Shown here: positions 47,941 to 59,790 of the stretch, in pieces
How the letters are laid out: every line of letters starts with the position of its first letter
Numbering within the stretch: position 1 is the stretch's first letter
Notes under the pieces: model-generated
Databases searched by the model: none
The model's input: the letters and a program-made list of their open reading frames with translations, nothing else
What the model was told of the DNA's origin: nothing
Translations under genes and position numbers: made by a program
Source of the DNA: Prostheceraeus crozeri
Lineage: Eukaryota; Platyhelminthes; Polycladida; Euryleptidae
Direction: 5' to 3'
NCBI GenBank assembly: GCA_907163375.1
Contig: CAJQUW010001818.1
Location: 186,001 to 250,000 of the forward strand
Length of the DNA: 64,000 bases

Positions 47941-48439
47941 TTATTAAAGCAGCTGCTTTAGTATTTTTCACAATGTGACCATCGCATTGTTGCTCGTGAT
48001 AAAACTCGGGTCTATCCCGCTTGAGTTTTAGACTTTCTTTCTATTTGCTCGCATATTGATCTTTTTGATTTCGAAATTGACGGACTGACGCTTGCTTGAC
48101 AAGCTTGAGCACTGAGATAAAAGTTTGCAATGAATTATCAATATGGCAATTCTCTCGACAAATTCAGAATTTTCAGTGCGCGAATTTCATAGATTGCAAA
48201 TTCTTTCAACACATACACATCGAAATATTACTGAGAATATCTACAGCTGTCAGGAATTGAGATGAGCAGAAGCAAATGTGTGCGCTATTTTTTCATGGGA
48301 GTGAAATTTCTGTCTGTTATAGTCGTGTTCGCTATAACCAGAGAGTATTTTATTATGAGTCAGATATGATATTTTGCCGGGAATATTTTATGTGTATGTT
48401 ATAGCCGAATGTACGTTATAGCGGGGTTATACTGTATTA

Positions 48440-49500
48440 TCGTTGAGAAAATCGGTCATGTGAACAGCAGCTGTGATTCACATGTACTAGAACGATTTTG
48501 CTTCATTGCTGTAGTTATCGGTATCGGTCTAAAGCGAGCGCGCCCTAGGAAAACTTTTCTGTAATGTGAAGTTTCATAAATGGTAACTGAGTGCAAATCA
48601 ATAATATATTCCTTCATCACGTTTATAGATTTAAGATACACGCGTCCCTCTGGTAAAGAAGTCGAGGTATCTATATTGCACAGGAGACAGACTGACGCTT
48701 TCTAAAGCATCGAAATCCTGCTACAGAGATAGCTTATCATAACACTGAATGAATTTACAAAAGGCATTTTATTTCACAGGCATCATCGAATTTTTGTGTT
48801 CTTTCTGCCATTGTCATTGAATCGAACGCGAAGATCGATGGAAAACATGCTGAATAAGTCAAGGCAGTTCTTTTTAAGACACTTTTTCATGCTAGCACGA
48901 ATCGACGATGTCTGTCTATGCACCTGCGATTTTGCGTCTACTCCCTGGCACAATCAGAATTAAGTTATTTATAAAACTCTGTAATACAAGTGTTGCGGAT
49001 ATGTTCTTCATCAGATTTGTCGCATCAAAGAGGTACTATGTATAATTGGTACCTTATATATTAGGTACTTTGCATCTAATCATTTTTACTTGGATTTATC
49101 TTCTCTCTATAGTACTCATCTTTTGTTTACTTCTAAAAATATCCTAAGTTAAATAGTACAATTAGCTTGATAATATCAAAGGGCTTCATCAGACAAAGGA
49201 AAACAAATTGGTCAAAATAAACACCTTTGATTCTCTATTACATGATATCAAACATCACTTATCAATGTGATTCTAAAAACTTTCTACACAAGACAACGAA
49301 ATATGCTGTAGAAATATGAAATTCGAGGAAAAGTGATGGCGTATAAATCGAAAGAAAGACAGGAACCCTTTATATTCATATATCGACACCAGCGGATGTC
49401 CTGGAGACTTGTGAATTGAAAAACATCTTGAAGGAAAGAAGCTGGAAGGATTTAAAGAGGAATTTCCCTCATATGAAATGCATCGCTAGAATTTCGTTGC
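48440..49500. other. Non-coding, possible older MITE flanks
   Basis: The DNA just outside the Tigger element (GTTCACACTGACACGATAAC at 45964 and GATTCACATG plus AACGATTTT near 48475-48500) is loosely inverted. The Tigger may therefore have landed in an older MITE. No gene is seen before the DUF4773 exon. Confidence 0.25.
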
Positions 49501-49503
49501 CAT

Positions 49504-50208
49504 TCAAGGTACCCAATTGTTCATCTTGTCGATATGTACCAGTTTTGGGTCTCGGCCAGTCCGGAAACAACCTAAGGGGTAGATAGCAATGGGAGTTCCC
49601 GTAAGTCGGAGAAGGAGGTCGAGACAGCCACTGAGAGTTGTCTTGTGATCGGGGGAATCAATCTGGACACGGTAGGACACGTTGCGGAAGGATGCACACA
49701 AATCCATGTCTCGCCCTGCGCACAGTGTCGGCGGATAGTCTGCTAGCAAACTTTTTGCGGCGATTGGCTTATCGTCGTATGTTAGGCGCACTCGCAGCTG
49801 TTTTTCTTTCAAGACATAGGTAAAATTAACGCATCCTTTCCGCTCCATGTAGAACCGTTGCATGGTGAGTCGTGCACAACACGAGCATTCGGATGAAATA
49901 GACTGTCCACAGCGACATGACCCGGAGTTGACGTCAAAGTCCGGTTGAACAGAGGCAAGATATGCTCGTGTATTCGACACTTCTTTGCTCAGTTGACGGA
50001 AGAGCATAGTGTTGGACTGTAGCCGTTCCAGCCTCTCCGCCGAGACGTTGAAGTCATAGGGAATGCGAATGACTTTGGCTTCCGACGGATGGGCAGCAGC
50101 AACTGGAGCTATCCATTTCTTCATTGCTGCTCGTGCACGCGTGCCATCCACCAGCCACCGCAGATCAGCAGCAACAGCAGCGTGAGTTCCTTGATTGTCC
50201 TGCGTCAT
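49504..50208 (-). CDS. DUF4773-type cysteine-rich protein, terminal exon
   Basis: A strong acceptor (TTTCATTTTCTTTTCATGCAG) ends at 50209, so the exon begins at 50208 (codon ATG ACG, phase 0) and runs to the stop at 49504. Numbering from the ATG at 50214, the domain spans about 100-205: CRCGQSISSECSCC (Cys 100, 102, 110, 112, 113), GCVNFTYV (Cys128), LRVRLTYDD, Cys165, Cys173 and GCLDLLLRL (Cys197). This CxC...CxCC...CVNxTY...CLDL pattern is that of DUF4773, a family of mostly secreted invertebrate proteins of unknown function. No signal peptide lies in this exon, so one or more 5' exons are expected upstream on the minus strand. Disulfide bonding and secretion are inferred from the family. 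The frame has no breaks. Confidence 0.7.
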   Translation of the reverse strand: MTQDNQGTHAAVAADLRWLVDGTRARAAMKKWIAPVAAAHPSEAKVIRIPYDFNVSAERLERLQSNTMLFRQLSKEVSNTRAYLASVQPDFDVNSGSCRCGQSISSECSCCARLTMQRFYMERKGCVNFTYVLKEKQLRVRLTYDDKPIAAKSLLADYPPTLCAGRDMDLCASFRNVSYRVQIDSPDHKTTLSGCLDLLLRLTGTPIAIYPLGCFRTGRDPKLVHIDKMNNWVP

Positions 50209-50557
50209 CTGCATGAAAAGAAAATGAAATCAATACACAGTTCAATGATTGCACGACGCACGACAAAAGAAGTACATAAGTACTGAATTGTAGGAGGTAT
50301 TTTCATAAATATTAATTGATTGTTGAATGCAGATATTTGCAATTAATTGTCGACCAACATGATTGCCATTACCAATTGATTGTTGGATTCCTGCTGCAAT
50401 TGAATTGAGTTGACGACTGTGAACTTAATGAGAATGCGGACGACATGCAGCATGATGAGGACACTGACGGGCTCCGAGTGGGATGAGTTAGCAATTATTA
50501 ATCATCATGTTCTCATGTGTGAATTGAACAGAATATGATGCACTTAATCGCATTCAC

Positions 50558-50712
50558 TTCATTGGGATCCAAATCCAAGGAGCATAAGACGGAAGTGAAG
50601 TGCAACATCGATGCTTTTATCAGGCATATTTCACACACATCCACAAGCCAGTTTTCAAAGTTAACACGCTCTGATGGTTGCACCTTCTTGACATCAGGCG
50701 ACCGGTCGATAG
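50558..50712 (-). CDS. Possible upstream exon of the DUF4773 gene
   Basis: An acceptor (AATTCATTCTACACTAG) precedes 50712 and a donor (AATGAA/GTGAAT) follows 50558. The 155 bp are open and end in phase 0, compatible with the phase-0 start of the 50208 exon. The product contains VNFENWLVDVCEICLIKASM and has no known domain. The weak donor and an open opposite strand keep confidence low. Confidence 0.33.
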
Positions 50713-50789
50713 CTAGTGTAGAATGAATTGAATGAGAACGAATGTTTTCAAGTAATATCATCGAAGAAATGAATTGATTCTCAGAGGAG

Positions 50790-53700
50790 AAGAAAGTTCG
50801 ATCTGTGTGCGTGGTAAAAAGTCGCTAAAGATGCACAGAAATGTTTATGGTTTAAATAGACAATTCCGTCAGTTTGCAGCAACATAGTAGAATATGGTAC
50901 TAAACAGGTTATTACTTCTACGAAAATGAGTAGTACATAAAAATCTGACATAATTCTTTAGAGAATCATAACACCGGTTATCGCATATAGACTGGAATCA
51001 TAATAACATGCATCAGTTTGTCCAAATGGAAACCGATATGTACATAAATCGTTGCACAGCACTAAAAATTCCTATACTTTTTGTATATTCTCATCAAATT
51101 TAATCGCATGCTGATAATCGATCAATAAACTTATTTACTTGGTCAGCTGAGGCACTTGGTTCAGGAAACATTATAGCGTGGCTTGCTTAATTAAATGAAG
51201 TGATTAGTGATTGTCTGCTTTGTTGTTTCACGCTATTTCAGATATCAATATCATGTTGGGCCATGTGTCACTCATTCTCCTTTTCATCATTGATGAGCTC
51301 CATTTATCGGACGCAACGCAAGTGTTAGCATTCCTACGGCGTGAAGGAAATGCTATTGTTTGCTGTGAACAGGTGCACAGACAGGACAAGCCCTTGTCTG
51401 ATTCAAGATTCGAATTTGAGTGAGGGAAATGATGACTCACGCAATGGCTGACTATGGGAATAATACAAATATGAAGTTTGTCAGTGAACGGATGGGCCGA
51501 TTTTGATAAAACTTACATATTCTTGGCTGGAAAGCAACAGCGTTAATACAACAGAAGTTGTTAAGTTGTGTGGTGCAGTTGATCGTTGTTGAACATAGTT
51601 AATGCGAAAGTGGCGTAAAACTAGGTAAAAGTGTAAATTGAATGATGCTGCACAAATTGATGTCCGAATTCGAAAACAATTATATCATCTGAAAGCTTAA
51701 CACGAGCCTGATTCAATGGTGATAATCTCAATTTCCTGTATTGCGTAGCTTCGTCTGTAGGTGTCGGTGAACGAATTGACCTAACATTCATACTTTAAAG
51801 TCTGCTAACCACAACTGACCAGACATAACCTAAACGCTTTGCCAAATCAAAGTGCTTGACACAACCTTTCACATGGTACAAAAGTTATTGAAATTGAGCA
51901 TTTTCATCAATGAGAAAAATCAATGAGGATTTTTTAGCAATAATTTTTCGGTTAAACTTATTAGTATTGTATCTTTTTGTACATACAGCCAATCCTAAAA
52001 ACCGTGTATCATGATGAAGCTGACTGATAGTTCATGCTGTCTGCCAACTTTCATAAAAAAAATCTGTCGTCTTCATTTTGAAATCCTGCATCACAGAAAA
52101 CGCTCAATTTTTTTTCATAAGGCCTACTGCCCACACATGAAAACGAAATATATGTCAAAATAATCTATGGAAGATAAGGTTTCATATGGTATATCGTTTA
52201 TTAAAATTGATCCAGGACTTCAACACGAAAATTTCATTTGAAAATGGCCTAGCTTTTCGTGCAATTACTTTTGAAACGGTCTGTGAATTACATGTCGGTA
52301 ACACAAGTATTTGCAACGCAGATACAAGTGCAGATATTCTCAATTGCTACATGTGAAATTTCTGAAATAAGAAATTTAGCTATCATGGGCTGAAAAATTG
52401 CTAAAAATTAACCAAAACACTTCCATGTCGGGGCCGTATGGACTCCTTGATTAACAGATCACATTGCTACGAACCTTATGTTAATTTTTCAACAGTTTAG
52501 TTTTATTTGATGAACTAAAAGAATGTTAAAGCGATTAAATCACTACGTCATATTATAGATTGTAGTGTCAAGTCGCACCCCGGTCTTTTTGTATAAAGAT
52601 CATGAAACTCGGTTTTGATAAAACTGCACCACGGAAAACTTCATAAGGAAATTAAAATAACAAGACTGTGCTTGGCAACATCTCAAGCCCATGTATCCAT
52701 TGAAAATTTAGCCAGAAAATCAATAGCATGTGACAGTTTGTGGAGATATACCAATGCATACTTTCAAACTGGACTTTGGATGTTGCTGAGAACGTTTTTG
52801 TTATCTTACATTTAATTTTGAGACTTTCCCGGGACTGGTCTATTAAAACCATGTTAACTTGACATCGTCGGGTCGCCTGGGCACGCAATTCAAGACATGC
52901 TCAGTCAAAGCACCAAGTTCCTTACCAGCCGAAGGCACAGACTTTAAGTTTTTTCACAAGGTTGGCAAAACGGCTCTGAAAGGCTCAAGTTATGTCTCGG
53001 TGGCCCCGACTGTACAGTCCTTCATCCATTCCAATTATCATAAGTAGGCTGGATAGATGATAAACGATAGATGAGTGTAACAAATATTGCTCCCACAGAA
53101 TTTAATATTTTGTTTATCTGCTTCGGTTTGCTAGAAGTGTGATTTATTCCAAATCGCCAGCACATCGAGGAACCTATTAAGTGGGCAAAAATGAATTCCT
53201 AATACCTTACAGAGATTAAAAAAGTCGTGCGTCGCTTGCGGATTAATGTGAGTTCCAGCAAAGTGCTTCGATTGCCACAATGCCTTCAGATTCGAAAAAT
53301 TCAGATCAATGCGCACAACTTTTCTCCATAATGTTGGCCCTTCCGATCATTATAAAAAAATAGAAGGCGTACGAAAATTTGTTCACTTGATGATTTCACC
53401 ATCGTCTTCTCAGCATTCCTCATTGCATGGTGCATACACTGAATCGAATGTTAGCCAGACAACGTTGTGTGTTTTGGTGTGCGGGAAGGGATATCACAAC
53501 GCGCACGCCTATCTGGTGTCCTCTGCTGACAGCTTGTTGTTTGCCATTTCCAATAGCAGGTGGTACCCGAATTATCCATTCGAGAAGGAGCAAGTTGTCT
53601 AATTCAGTGATGTGCCATTTCGATATTAAGGTTAGATGCAATCATTCCATTCTAGGAATTCCGAAGATGCGCGCAGATAAATATAATTCTGTGATTGCTC

Positions 53701-54430
53701 CAGCACATGTCCGCAGGCGCTGCATTTTCGGAGAAATTACTACCGGAAAGCACATAATGGCAATGATGTGAGCATTGCTTATAATAATTGTTTTCATTGG
53801 CACATACCGTGCACTTTTCAAAATGTCGGTGCTAACTTCACATTACACAATTTAGCTTTCGGTCCAGTTTTCTACTGGATCTGGTGCGACTTTTGTGATA
53901 TAAGGTTAGAGGCACATGCTGGCACACTCCAAATGCTTTGCTTGTGAGGTTAATCTGATTGGCACACCTCGTTTTCAAAATGGCCGTGCTAGCCTCACAC
54001 TTTACCCCTAATTAAGGTTTTTCTCATGCTATCAAGGATTGTCTGAAAAATATCTGGAAGAAGGACGAAATAAATTTGAAGGTCGACTGCACACTACCCA
54101 TCAACCAATAAAGCAGCTATGAAACATCAATGGATCGATTTACTCAATAGTACACCTAGATGTGTGAAGCTCTATAAATGAAAGGAAATCTCAGTGCTGC
54201 ATTGATTATATCAACACACTTTGCTTTCTGACATTTTCATCACCTTCCAAATGCACTAATTTCAGCCTGTTCATTTCTTATAGAGCCAATATTCTATATA
54301 CACGTATTTCCATTTCTAACGTTTCATGCTTCTTGACATTTTGGAATTATTTTTTTTAATAAGCCGATTAAATAATTAACATAATAAGGTTAGGTAAGCG
54401 GCAGTGACTGTTGCTTCAGAGAACGTGTAT
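50790..54430. other. No gene recognised; a few exon-like open frames
   Basis: The minus-strand frame at 53131-53316 (GTHINPQATHDFFNLC before a GTAAGG donor-like site) and overlapping frames on both strands at 53309-53771 are the most coding-like parts, but none has a recognisable domain. Copies of a CAAAATGKCSGTGCTARCYTCACA motif occur near 53820 and 53978. Everything else is AT-rich. Confidence 0.3.
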
Positions 54431-54442
54431 GTAAATTTAAAA

Positions 54443-55165
54443 CAGGGGTGCGGAGTCCTATCATTTTGATAGGACTCCGACTCCGGGTGGCAAGTATATA
54501 AAGCCTAGTTTTTTGAAAAATTAACTGGTAACCTACATCATAGATCATTATAGGCTTACCTGAACAATCATTGCTGTATCAATTATCATTCATTTTCGAT
54601 GAAAGTTTATCAAATGTCGCTTTCAGTTACATGCATGCTACTCGGCTCCTCCCATCTTCTTGATGTATGCTTCACACGGTTTTTCTCCAGTCTCTACCAA
54701 GCAGGAAAATCCCCATTCTTCTCCAAAAATATGATTACACCTTCGATTTTAATATGCGCTTTAGAGGAGCAATCACACACGATTAACGTGAGGGTAAGAG
54801 GTAATGTTCTCAAACAAACTAGTATTTCATTTTTGTCTCTGATGTGACCTTTGGCGCGTAGGTGTGATCGAGGCTAGGAAGGCTTGTCTTCTCTACTAAA
54901 TGATCGAGTGAAAAGACAATTCCTTGTTCACTATCATGGTTCATTCGCTCAACTATTACAAGCTCTGCACGCACTGCTGTCTGTACTTTTGCTTGACGGA
55001 GAAAGTTGACATCAAGGCAGTGACAGCCATGGACGAGAATAAATAATTTGCTTGTATTATATTTCGGGTCTAGTCATAGGCCGGAGTCTGGAGTCCTATC
55101 ATTTGATAGGACTCCCGACTCCAGCAAAAATGATAGGACTCCGGGACTCCGACTCCGCATCCCTG
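54443..55165. mobile_element. hAT MITE with GGAGTCCTATCAT ends, perfect 8-bp TSD
   Basis: The left end CAGGGGTGCGGAGTCCTATC pairs with the inverted right end CAGGGATGCGGAGTCGGAGT. The duplication ATTTAAAA is identical at 54435-54442 and 55166-55173. TGATAGGACTCC repeats occur as hairpins just inside both ends (54454-54485 and 55089-55150). The 723-bp interior is non-coding; the 82-codon frame at 54599 is unremarkable. Confidence 0.92.
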
Positions 55166-55179
55166 ATTTAAAAACATAG

Positions 55180-57260
55180 TACTGGAAACTCAGACACTTC
55201 AAACAGTCTGTGTTGATGCAAAATGTCGGATGCGACACTTTATAATTTAGAATACATTTCCGTCATTATTTTGAGAGCCAGTCGTCTTTTTTCTCGAACT
55301 TTTTGCTATGAGAATCAAAACTCCGAACCGAACCAACATTTTCGGTGCGCCGGAAATCCTAATTACAAGACAGATGGACCTCCAGGTCCTATTCATGAGT
55401 CCTTCTCACAAGAACTGAGCGATTGTGTTCGACTGTCAAGGACTTTCCTGCTTAAGCTACAGTACTTGCTTGTAGACATCTTCCAACATTCAGTAATGAA
55501 TATTGGACACAACTTCATTCGACCGATTACCTGGGATTTGTGCGAATCTGTTGACAAATGGCCTCCCTGACATCACAAGAATCAGCAACATCTCAGAGAA
55601 TCGGAACTTTGCTTAGCCTAATCATTAAGGATAGCGTGGATTTCTTAGTGCGCAACTTTCAAGATGAAAAGTTTTCTCTGCAAATTAACATTGCAAGCAT
55701 CATACCTTCGTAAACATAAAGACATTTTCATGACTGACTTTGTCTTCCATGTCTCATTTTTACTTTAAGAACTTAAATATTCTTGCCAAGATAATCGATC
55801 TGAGCAACTTGCATGCTCAGTAGATGATAAGTATCGAAAATATGTTGATAACACCAGCTGATTTTGAGTGATTTTTTACAAAAAGAAGCGATATAATTTT
55901 GAAGTAATGCAAATTACGGGTAAAATGTGCATGATATCAGGAGCTTTTTTTTACTAAAACAGTCTAACTGCGTAATGAAAGATTTGCATATTTCTATAAC
56001 TCACACGCATGAAACCGACAGCAAAACTGAACATATCCCATATATTTGCACATTTTTGTGTGGCGCATGAAGTTACTCAGAATTGGTTCACAATCTTAGA
56101 TTACTTGCCTCAGTCAAAGTAAATAATTGAATATCTACGAGAAAAGCAGATTTATTGATCAAAGAAATGAGTATCAATAGAGAAAAAACAATCAAGAATG
56201 TGTCGCGCGCACGCGTCAATTGAATTTATTTTACACTAGCAAGGAGAGCAGTAAGAAAACCAGGAATGCTTGCAGGTGTCGAGTTGCATTATTGACGAGA
56301 AAAATTTGAACGTTTTCATACAGCAATAGAGTTGAAAATCGAATGAAACAACGTTATATACCATTCTCGATCCTTCAAGTAATGAAGTTTCAATATTTTC
56401 TGAAGAATATTTTGAAAAAGGTTTTGCGAAAAGCTTGTTTTATTTCTATCAATCGAAAAACCGGGACCAAATGCCCGAAAAATATCCGCAGCACCTCATA
56501 GCAATGACTTTGTGAAATTCCACAGAACATTGTAACTCGGATACTAAGCGACTTTTATATTAAGCCGATTGATGTCTGCAACAATTCTTTCAAGAGCATT
56601 ACCAACAATCAAGATCAAACACAGTCCTCTGTGTGTTGATTCGTGACTGAAAACACAAGAATTCATCGTAATTGATCCAGAATTGCTATTTTTTGTAATC
56701 GATGTGTTTTCCGCCGACTGTCCTGAATGAAGGTTATCTGTTGATGGTCGTATAAACGAAATGCCATTGTGAAATTAAAAAAGTGAGCACTAGATCAGAG
56801 CTTGAAGTTAAGCCAAAGGAAAATTAGTAGCCAGAAAAATGGGCATTGAGGGCCTTTCAAAGCCCATTCAAATGCCATTTGAAAATTAACTTTTGAAAGG
56901 TCCTAGTTATTTATATCATCACTAGGCATGACGATTTCAACGTTCCTCGAATCTCCGATTTATCTTAATTATCAGCAGTGCATAAGCAGGCTGCAATATC
57001 GAAACATTCTATCCATTAAGCTTACGGCAGAGCAGTATGTGTGTGTGTACAACACATGTCCTATTTTATGTTGATTTTCTTTCAAATACCCACACAACAA
57101 TGCCGTTTAACTGATCTTTTACAGCATGTATGTATTTCCAAGGCATATCTCCTGGTCAACTGTCTTTTCTTTTCCTAATATACTATTAAGCCTAGTACAT
57201 GAACCATTGAATAGCAACGTATTGTTATATAACCACAAGAATTAAAATATGAAGATTCGG
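55180..57260. other. No gene recognised
   Basis: A 115-codon plus-strand frame begins at 55223 just after the hAT MITE and includes FRCAGNPNYKTDGPPGPIHE. It has no recognised domain and no clear splice signals. The rest is AT-rich. A short inverted repeat (CCTTTCAAA/TTTGAAAGG) lies near 56852-56908. Confidence 0.3.
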
Positions 57261-57675
57261 TACGTGATCACTAGGGCGGTTTTTTATTGACCTAAAAAAT
57301 TACGAATTTTGACTTTATTTTCAAGTAAATTTTTACCAAAAATTTTGACTTAAATGTAAAATTTTTACCCAATCTTTTTACCTAATTCAGTTTTTTTTTA
57401 ACCAAAGAAAACATTTCAGACTCACAAGAAAACGTTACTTCTTTTAATTAAAGAAACACATTTTATTATTGAGCCCACAAATACAAAGTTCTTCACGAAA
57501 AGAAGGAATGCCTCTTAAACAACGAGTTAATTGTTACTGGCGTTGTAATTCATTATTGCATAGTATCTAATGTTTTGGGGAGAAAAGTTTCTGTTAAAAC
57601 GCAGGAGATTTTTCAACTGGGAAAAGCTTCGTTCGATCGCAGCTGTGGTTGATTGTGCACACAACAGAAGATTGT

Positions 57676-59790
57676 ATTATTAATAATAATAATATTCTCT
57701 ATTTATCCTCGAAACACAATAGGGTTGACCCTCTTTCCGTTGTGGTCGAGTAACATGATAAAGAGGGATAAGGTAAAAATACAAAAATGAAAGAAAAGTA
57801 AATGTCACTTTCAGAAGCAATCCAGATAATACTGGTAACAGGCTGAAGTAAATTGTCGATAGGTCGGTAGAGCGAATAGGTTATGGTAATTCATTGAAAC
57901 AACGTGGGCCAGTAACACGAAAGGAATTGTCACCAAATTTGCAACGAGAAAAATGAACGTGCATCTTTTGATCTGTGAATGATCTCAATGAATTCCTTTT
58001 ACATCTACTTGTGGAAACTTTGACAATATCTGAAATATTCGATGGAGTCATATTGTGTTGTGATTTATACACCATTTGAACAACTTTTAGCTTGTGGCGA
58101 TACTTCAAAGAAAACCAGTTTAGTTTTTTGAACATATCAATGGATGACATGTCAGCAGAACATTTGACATTCAAAATCAATCGCATTGACTTTCGAAGCA
58201 GAATTTCAAGGTCATTCATTTGCGTTGCATTACACCAGCCCCAAATCGATGGACAGAAGTCAAAATGAGGCAAGATGAAGGAGTTGAAAAATTGTCGGCG
58301 AGCATGAAATGGGAGAAAGTCTTTCAATCTGAATAAATCTGAATAGTTTTGATCTGACTTTCTGACAAACTTTACTGATATGGGCACTCCAAGATAAGTT
58401 TTGCTGAATGGTAACGCCTAGAAGGCGATGACAGCTGGTGTTCATAAGAGTTGTCTCATTCAATTTCAATTAAAAATCATCAATGTCAGCGAGATGAGAT
58501 CGCTTTTGGTTGGTAGATAAAAGCATGGATTTTGATTTGCTCAAATTAATGGCCATTTTGTTGTCATAACACCATTTTGAAACAGTTTTTAGATCATCAT
58601 TTAACTTCGATGACAATGAGTAAAGGTCACACGATGATGTATGAATTGTTACGTCGTCAGCATAGCATTCAGTTGTACATTTATCCAGACTGATACATAA
58701 GTCATTCAGGTACATGATGAATAAAATCGGCCCAAGGACAGACCCCTGAGGCACTCCAGATATAATTGGCAAACTTTTAGAGCAAATCTTATCAACATAG
58801 ACAATCTGGCTTCGGTTCCTTAAATAGCTTTCAAGGAAAGAAAGTTCGTTATCTCGAATTCCATACATTTGTAACTTTCTTAGTAGGATAATGTGAGAAA
58901 CTGACTCAAAAGCTTTACTGAAGTCAAGATAGATAGTACCAACAACCTCCTTATTCAGCAAATTTTGAATCCAATGGTCGTGAATAGACATGAGTGTGGT
59001 CTCACATTAATGGAATTTTCGAAATCCTGATTGCTTGGCGTAAAGGTCATTTCTGTTCAAAAACTTAACCAGATGGCAATGCACAGGACGTTCGAGGATT
59101 TTTGAAATCGCTGGCAAAATACTTATTGGACGAAAGTTCTCTGGGTTCTTGGAAGAACCTCCTTTGTGCACAGGAATAACTTTTGCGATCTTCCATGATT
59201 GAGGAAATTTGCCTGCTCTCAAAAAATTATTCATGATTGAAGTTAAAGATGGTACAATAACCGAGGCTGCAATTTTGAGAAATAGAGGTCTATGACCATC
59301 AAGACCGGATGATGAGGAAGCTTTCAAGCTAAGGAAATGTTTCTCAACAAAGCGGATGTCCAAGAGAGGCAATGAGAACAATTCAAATTCCCTTTGATTT
59401 AGGAATCTTTGCATTACGTCGACGGATATATCGACATGACTCAGATCAATTCAGTTGGTGAAATACCGTCACGTGCCAAGTTAACAATCTCCATGATATC
59501 ATTCTTAGATAAACGCAAGTTTATACATGATTTGATTTCACAGGGATCAATTCCGAAATCCAGACTGTTTACGTCCTGCATTACCTGACGAATGTTGTAG
59601 TTGGTTCCTTCGCATCGCTCCATTAGATGATGCAGAGGTCTATACGTTGCACATCCACGCGTTGGTCAACAATTACTGTGCTGGAAACTTCAGATTTTGC
59701 ACGACTTACAATTCTCATACGATGATGAAAGTCATCCCAGTAGCCATTTATAATAGAATATAATGCTTACTAATTTAAATTATTAGTTAA
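57676..59790 (-). mobile_element. 5'-truncated non-LTR retrotransposon (LINE) inside the hAT
   Basis: The 3' end lies at the (ATT)n tract 57676-57692 and the 5' border is between about 59640 and 59850. It holds a degraded reverse transcriptase gene on the minus strand. A short-repeat tail instead of poly(A) is typical of CR1/L2/Rex-type elements. No endonuclease domain remains. Confidence 0.75.
57881..59623 (-). pseudogene. Reverse transcriptase of CR1/Jockey-like LINE, with two stops and one frameshift
   Basis: From 59414 the frame reads KASSSSGLDGHRPLFLKIAA, IPVHKGGSS and FRPISILPAISKILE (RT fingers). After an in-frame TAA near 58998 it continues with the palm: IYLDFSKAFESVSH (catalytic Asp), SGVPQGSVLGPILF and CYADDVTIH (catalytic Asp pair). 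A second TAA at 58470 precedes the thumb-like HRLLGVTIQQNLSWSAHISK, and a frameshift near 58340 moves to the frame of 57881-58387 (FFNSFILPHFDFCPSIWG). All three catalytic Asp residues survive, but the gene is dead. Confidence 0.85.

Larger units (their letters stand above)
46043..48434 (-). mobile_element. Decayed Tigger element with CAGTATAAYCC ends
   Basis: The left end is CAGTATAATCCTATTATAGG. The right end, inverted, is CAGTATAACCCCGCTATAAC. GTTATAGC/GTTATATC repeats lie inside both ends. TA follows the right end (48435-48436); the left flank is TG, a likely mutated TA. Transposase remnants lie on the minus strand near 47750-47940 and 46620-46730. A separate hAT-like insertion at 46734-47797 separates them. 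Confidence 0.7.

Noticed and set aside
53309-53771. Overlapping frames on both strands as host exons
   Set aside because: Neither strand is clearly preferred and no domain or consistent splice pair was found.
55223-55570. A 115-codon plus-strand frame as a gene
   Set aside because: No recognisable domain, no convincing splice sites and no homology that I can recall; the length is possible by chance.
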